Positions 15,034 to 16,007 of a stretch of DNA of 16,007 bases are shown piece after piece. The first letter of the stretch is position 1; the number at the start of each line of letters is the position of its first letter. The position numbers and the translations under genes were made by a program. This DNA comes from JANOGU01 sp964602115 (lineage in GTDB: Bacteria > Pseudomonadota > Alphaproteobacteria > Rhodobacterales > Rhodobacteraceae): positions 1 through 16,007 of the forward strand of contig CAZRQN010000061.1 of NCBI GenBank assembly GCA_964602115.1, read 5' to 3'. The notes under the pieces are model-generated. The model worked only from the letters and a program-made list of their open reading frames with translations. It did not search any database and was not told the origin of the DNA.

Positions 15034-15813
15034 ATGGACCACGAGGGCGATCTCTACCCCGCACGGATGATCGCGATGCTGGAGGCGATCTGGGGCGAGG
15101 GCTTCCTCTCGCCGGGCGGAGCGGAGGAAGTGGCCCGCGTCATCGGGCCCCATGACCTCACCGGCCTTTCGGTGCTCGACATCGGCTGCGGCGCCGGCGG
15201 CATCGACGTGGCGCTCGTCGCCCGGCACGGCGCCGGCTATGTCACCGGCATCGACGTCGAGGACCCGGTCCTCGCCCATGCCCGGGCGCTGGTCGCCCGC
15301 CATGGCCTGACCTCCCGCATCGGTCTGGTGAAGGTCGCGCCCGGCCCCCTGCCCTTTCCACCGGCGACGTTCGACGTGGTCTTCTCCAAGGATTCCATCG
15401 TCCACATCCCCGACAAGGCGGCGCTGATGGCGGAGGTGTTCCGCGTCCTGAAACCCGGCGGCCGCTTCCTCGCCTCCGACTGGCTGATCGGGCACGACGG
15501 CCCGCCGTCGCCGCAGATGGCCGCCTATATCGCAGCGGAGGGTCTCGATTTCGGCATGGCCTCGCCCGGGCATTACCGCGAGGCGATGGCTTCGGCGGGT
15601 TTCGCCGAGATCGGCACGACGAGCCGCAATGCCTGGTACCGCGAACAGGCGCGGGCCGAACTGGCCCGGCTCCGGGGAGCGGCGGGAGCCCGGGCGGCGG
15701 CAGTGGTCGGGGCGGATTTCGTGGAAAGGAACGCCGCGATCTGGGAACGGATGATCCCGGTCCTCGATACGGGCGAGCATTGCCCGACCCATCTTTCCGC
15801 CCTGAAGCGCTGA
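15034..15813 (+). CDS. Class-I SAM methyltransferase, phosphoethanolamine N-methyltransferase-like
   Basis: Methyltransferase of 259 residues. Before motif I there is the block MLEAIWGEGFLSPGGAEE, which matches the FGE-x2-SxGG signature region of phosphoethanolamine methyltransferases. Motif I is VLDIGCGAGG (about 47-56), D74 follows for the SAM ribose (GIDVED), and FSKDSIVHIPDK gives D120-x3-H124, a spacing I recall as catalytic in the Plasmodium enzyme; VLKPGGRFLASDW is next. The C-terminal 70 residues (Ala/Arg-rich) are less typical. It would transfer a methyl group from SAM to a small amine or other nucleophile in the cytoplasm. That is unexpected at the end of an otherwise demethylating operon. 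It is the last gene, three bases after the amidohydrolase stop. Confidence 0.85.
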   Translation: MDHEGDLYPARMIAMLEAIWGEGFLSPGGAEEVARVIGPHDLTGLSVLDIGCGAGGIDVALVARHGAGYVTGIDVEDPVLAHARALVARHGLTSRIGLVKVAPGPLPFPPATFDVVFSKDSIVHIPDKAALMAEVFRVLKPGGRFLASDWLIGHDGPPSPQMAAYIAAEGLDFGMASPGHYREAMASAGFAEIGTTSRNAWYREQARAELARLRGAAGARAAAVVGADFVERNAAIWERMIPVLDTGEHCPTHLSALKR

Positions 15814-15814
15814 G

Positions 15815-15844
15815 CCCCTCCCGCGCGGCTTTGCCGCTTGGGGG
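15815..15844 (+). terminator. Hairpin just after the operon's last gene
   Basis: GCGGC (15825-15829) and GCCGC (15833-15837) pair around TTT, and outer CCCC (15815-15818) can pair with the G-run at 15840-15844. It lies immediately after the last stop, where a terminator is expected, but no T-run follows. Confidence 0.35.
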
Positions 15845-15847
15845 AAG

Positions 15848-15873
15848 CAAGGGGGCGGCTTCCCGCCCCCTTG
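15848..15873 (+). terminator. GC-rich hairpin, candidate operon terminator
   Basis: Perfect 11-bp stem CAAGGGGGCGG (15848-15858) with CCGCCCCCTTG (15863-15873) and loop CTTC. It is very stable, 35 bases after the last stop. No T-run follows, so intrinsic termination is uncertain. It could equally be a dispersed GC-rich repeat or a Rho-assisted 3' end. Confidence 0.45.
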
Positions 15874-16007
15874 GACCCCCTCGCCGAGGAGGCGGAGAGG
15901 GTGACGCCTGTCCTGTCTTGCGCCCTGGCGGGCGCGCCTCGTGTGGCGCTCATGTCTGGTCGGTCTGCTCTGGTGGAGAGACCCGGGGCGCTGCCCCGGG
16001 CCCCGGG

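Larger units (their letters stand above)
15814..16007. other. Non-coding right flank with palindromes
   Basis: I see no gene in these 194 bases. They hold the two hairpins above and, at the right edge, ACCCGGGGC-type arms CCCGGGGC (15982-15989) and GCCCCGGG (15993-16000) followed by another CCCCGGG. The composition suggests intergenic repeat sequence rather than a decayed gene. Confidence 0.6.

Noticed and set aside
13354..15792. Long minus-strand open frame (812 codons) opposite the amidohydrolase and methyltransferase
   Set aside because: Same compositional artefact; both plus-strand genes show complete active-site motifs and ribosome sites or overlaps.
1..16007. CRISPR array, phage genes or insertion sequences
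   Set aside because: No regularly spaced repeats, transposase, integrase or structural phage motifs are seen on either strand.

Overview
The window is very GC-rich and densely coded, with short intergenic spaces and G/C-biased third codon positions. Gene content (BetI-like TetR regulator, Rieske demethylases, GcvT/DmdA-like protein, DddQ-like cupin, polyamine-type ABC importer) and the GC-rich intergenic palindromes point to an alphaproteobacterium, most likely Rhodobacteraceae (roseobacter/Paracoccus group). That placement is inferred from gene content and composition, not from a marker gene.

Layout. The left edge holds the 3' part of a CAU-anticodon tRNA (1-53). A BetI-like TetR regulator (699 to 10, minus strand) reads into it, and its stop codon lies inside the tRNA anticodon loop. 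From about 770 to 830 there is a divergent control region with four copies of a GATTYTGATT-type half-site in alternating orientation, overlapping a TTGACA -35 box. To the right, thirteen genes run on the plus strand from 871 to 15813, nearly all joined by stop/start overlaps: a class-III (glutamate-1-semialdehyde type) aminotransferase interrupted by a 100-N assembly gap, two tandem PYROXD2-like FAD oxidoreductases, a GcvT/DmdA-like folate-dependent protein, two Rieske non-heme iron oxygenase alpha subunits, a complete spermidine/putrescine-type ABC importer (binding protein, ATPase, two permeases), a DMSP-lyase-family cupin, an amidohydrolase of the YtcJ/NfdA type, and a phosphoethanolamine-methyltransferase-like SAM methyltransferase. 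The importer block is interrupted by a striking AT-rich double palindrome (10763-10814) that lies inside a 33-codon ORF coupled to the first permease. After 15813 there are only GC-rich hairpins.

Working model (inference). This looks like a self-contained uptake-and-catabolism operon for a small cationic nitrogen or sulfur compound, probably N- or S-methylated. The importer takes it up. One or both Rieske enzymes oxidatively demethylate or hydroxylate it. The GcvT-like protein handles a methyl or one-carbon group with tetrahydrofolate, the flavoproteins oxidise the amine or desaturate the carbon skeleton, the cupin cleaves by elimination or acts as another metal enzyme, the amidohydrolase hydrolyses an amide or formamide, and the aminotransferase moves the amino group. 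The TetR regulator probably senses the substrate or an intermediate. I do not recognise the combination as a named pathway and the substrate cannot be read from the sequence. No ferredoxin reductase for the Rieske proteins lies in the window.
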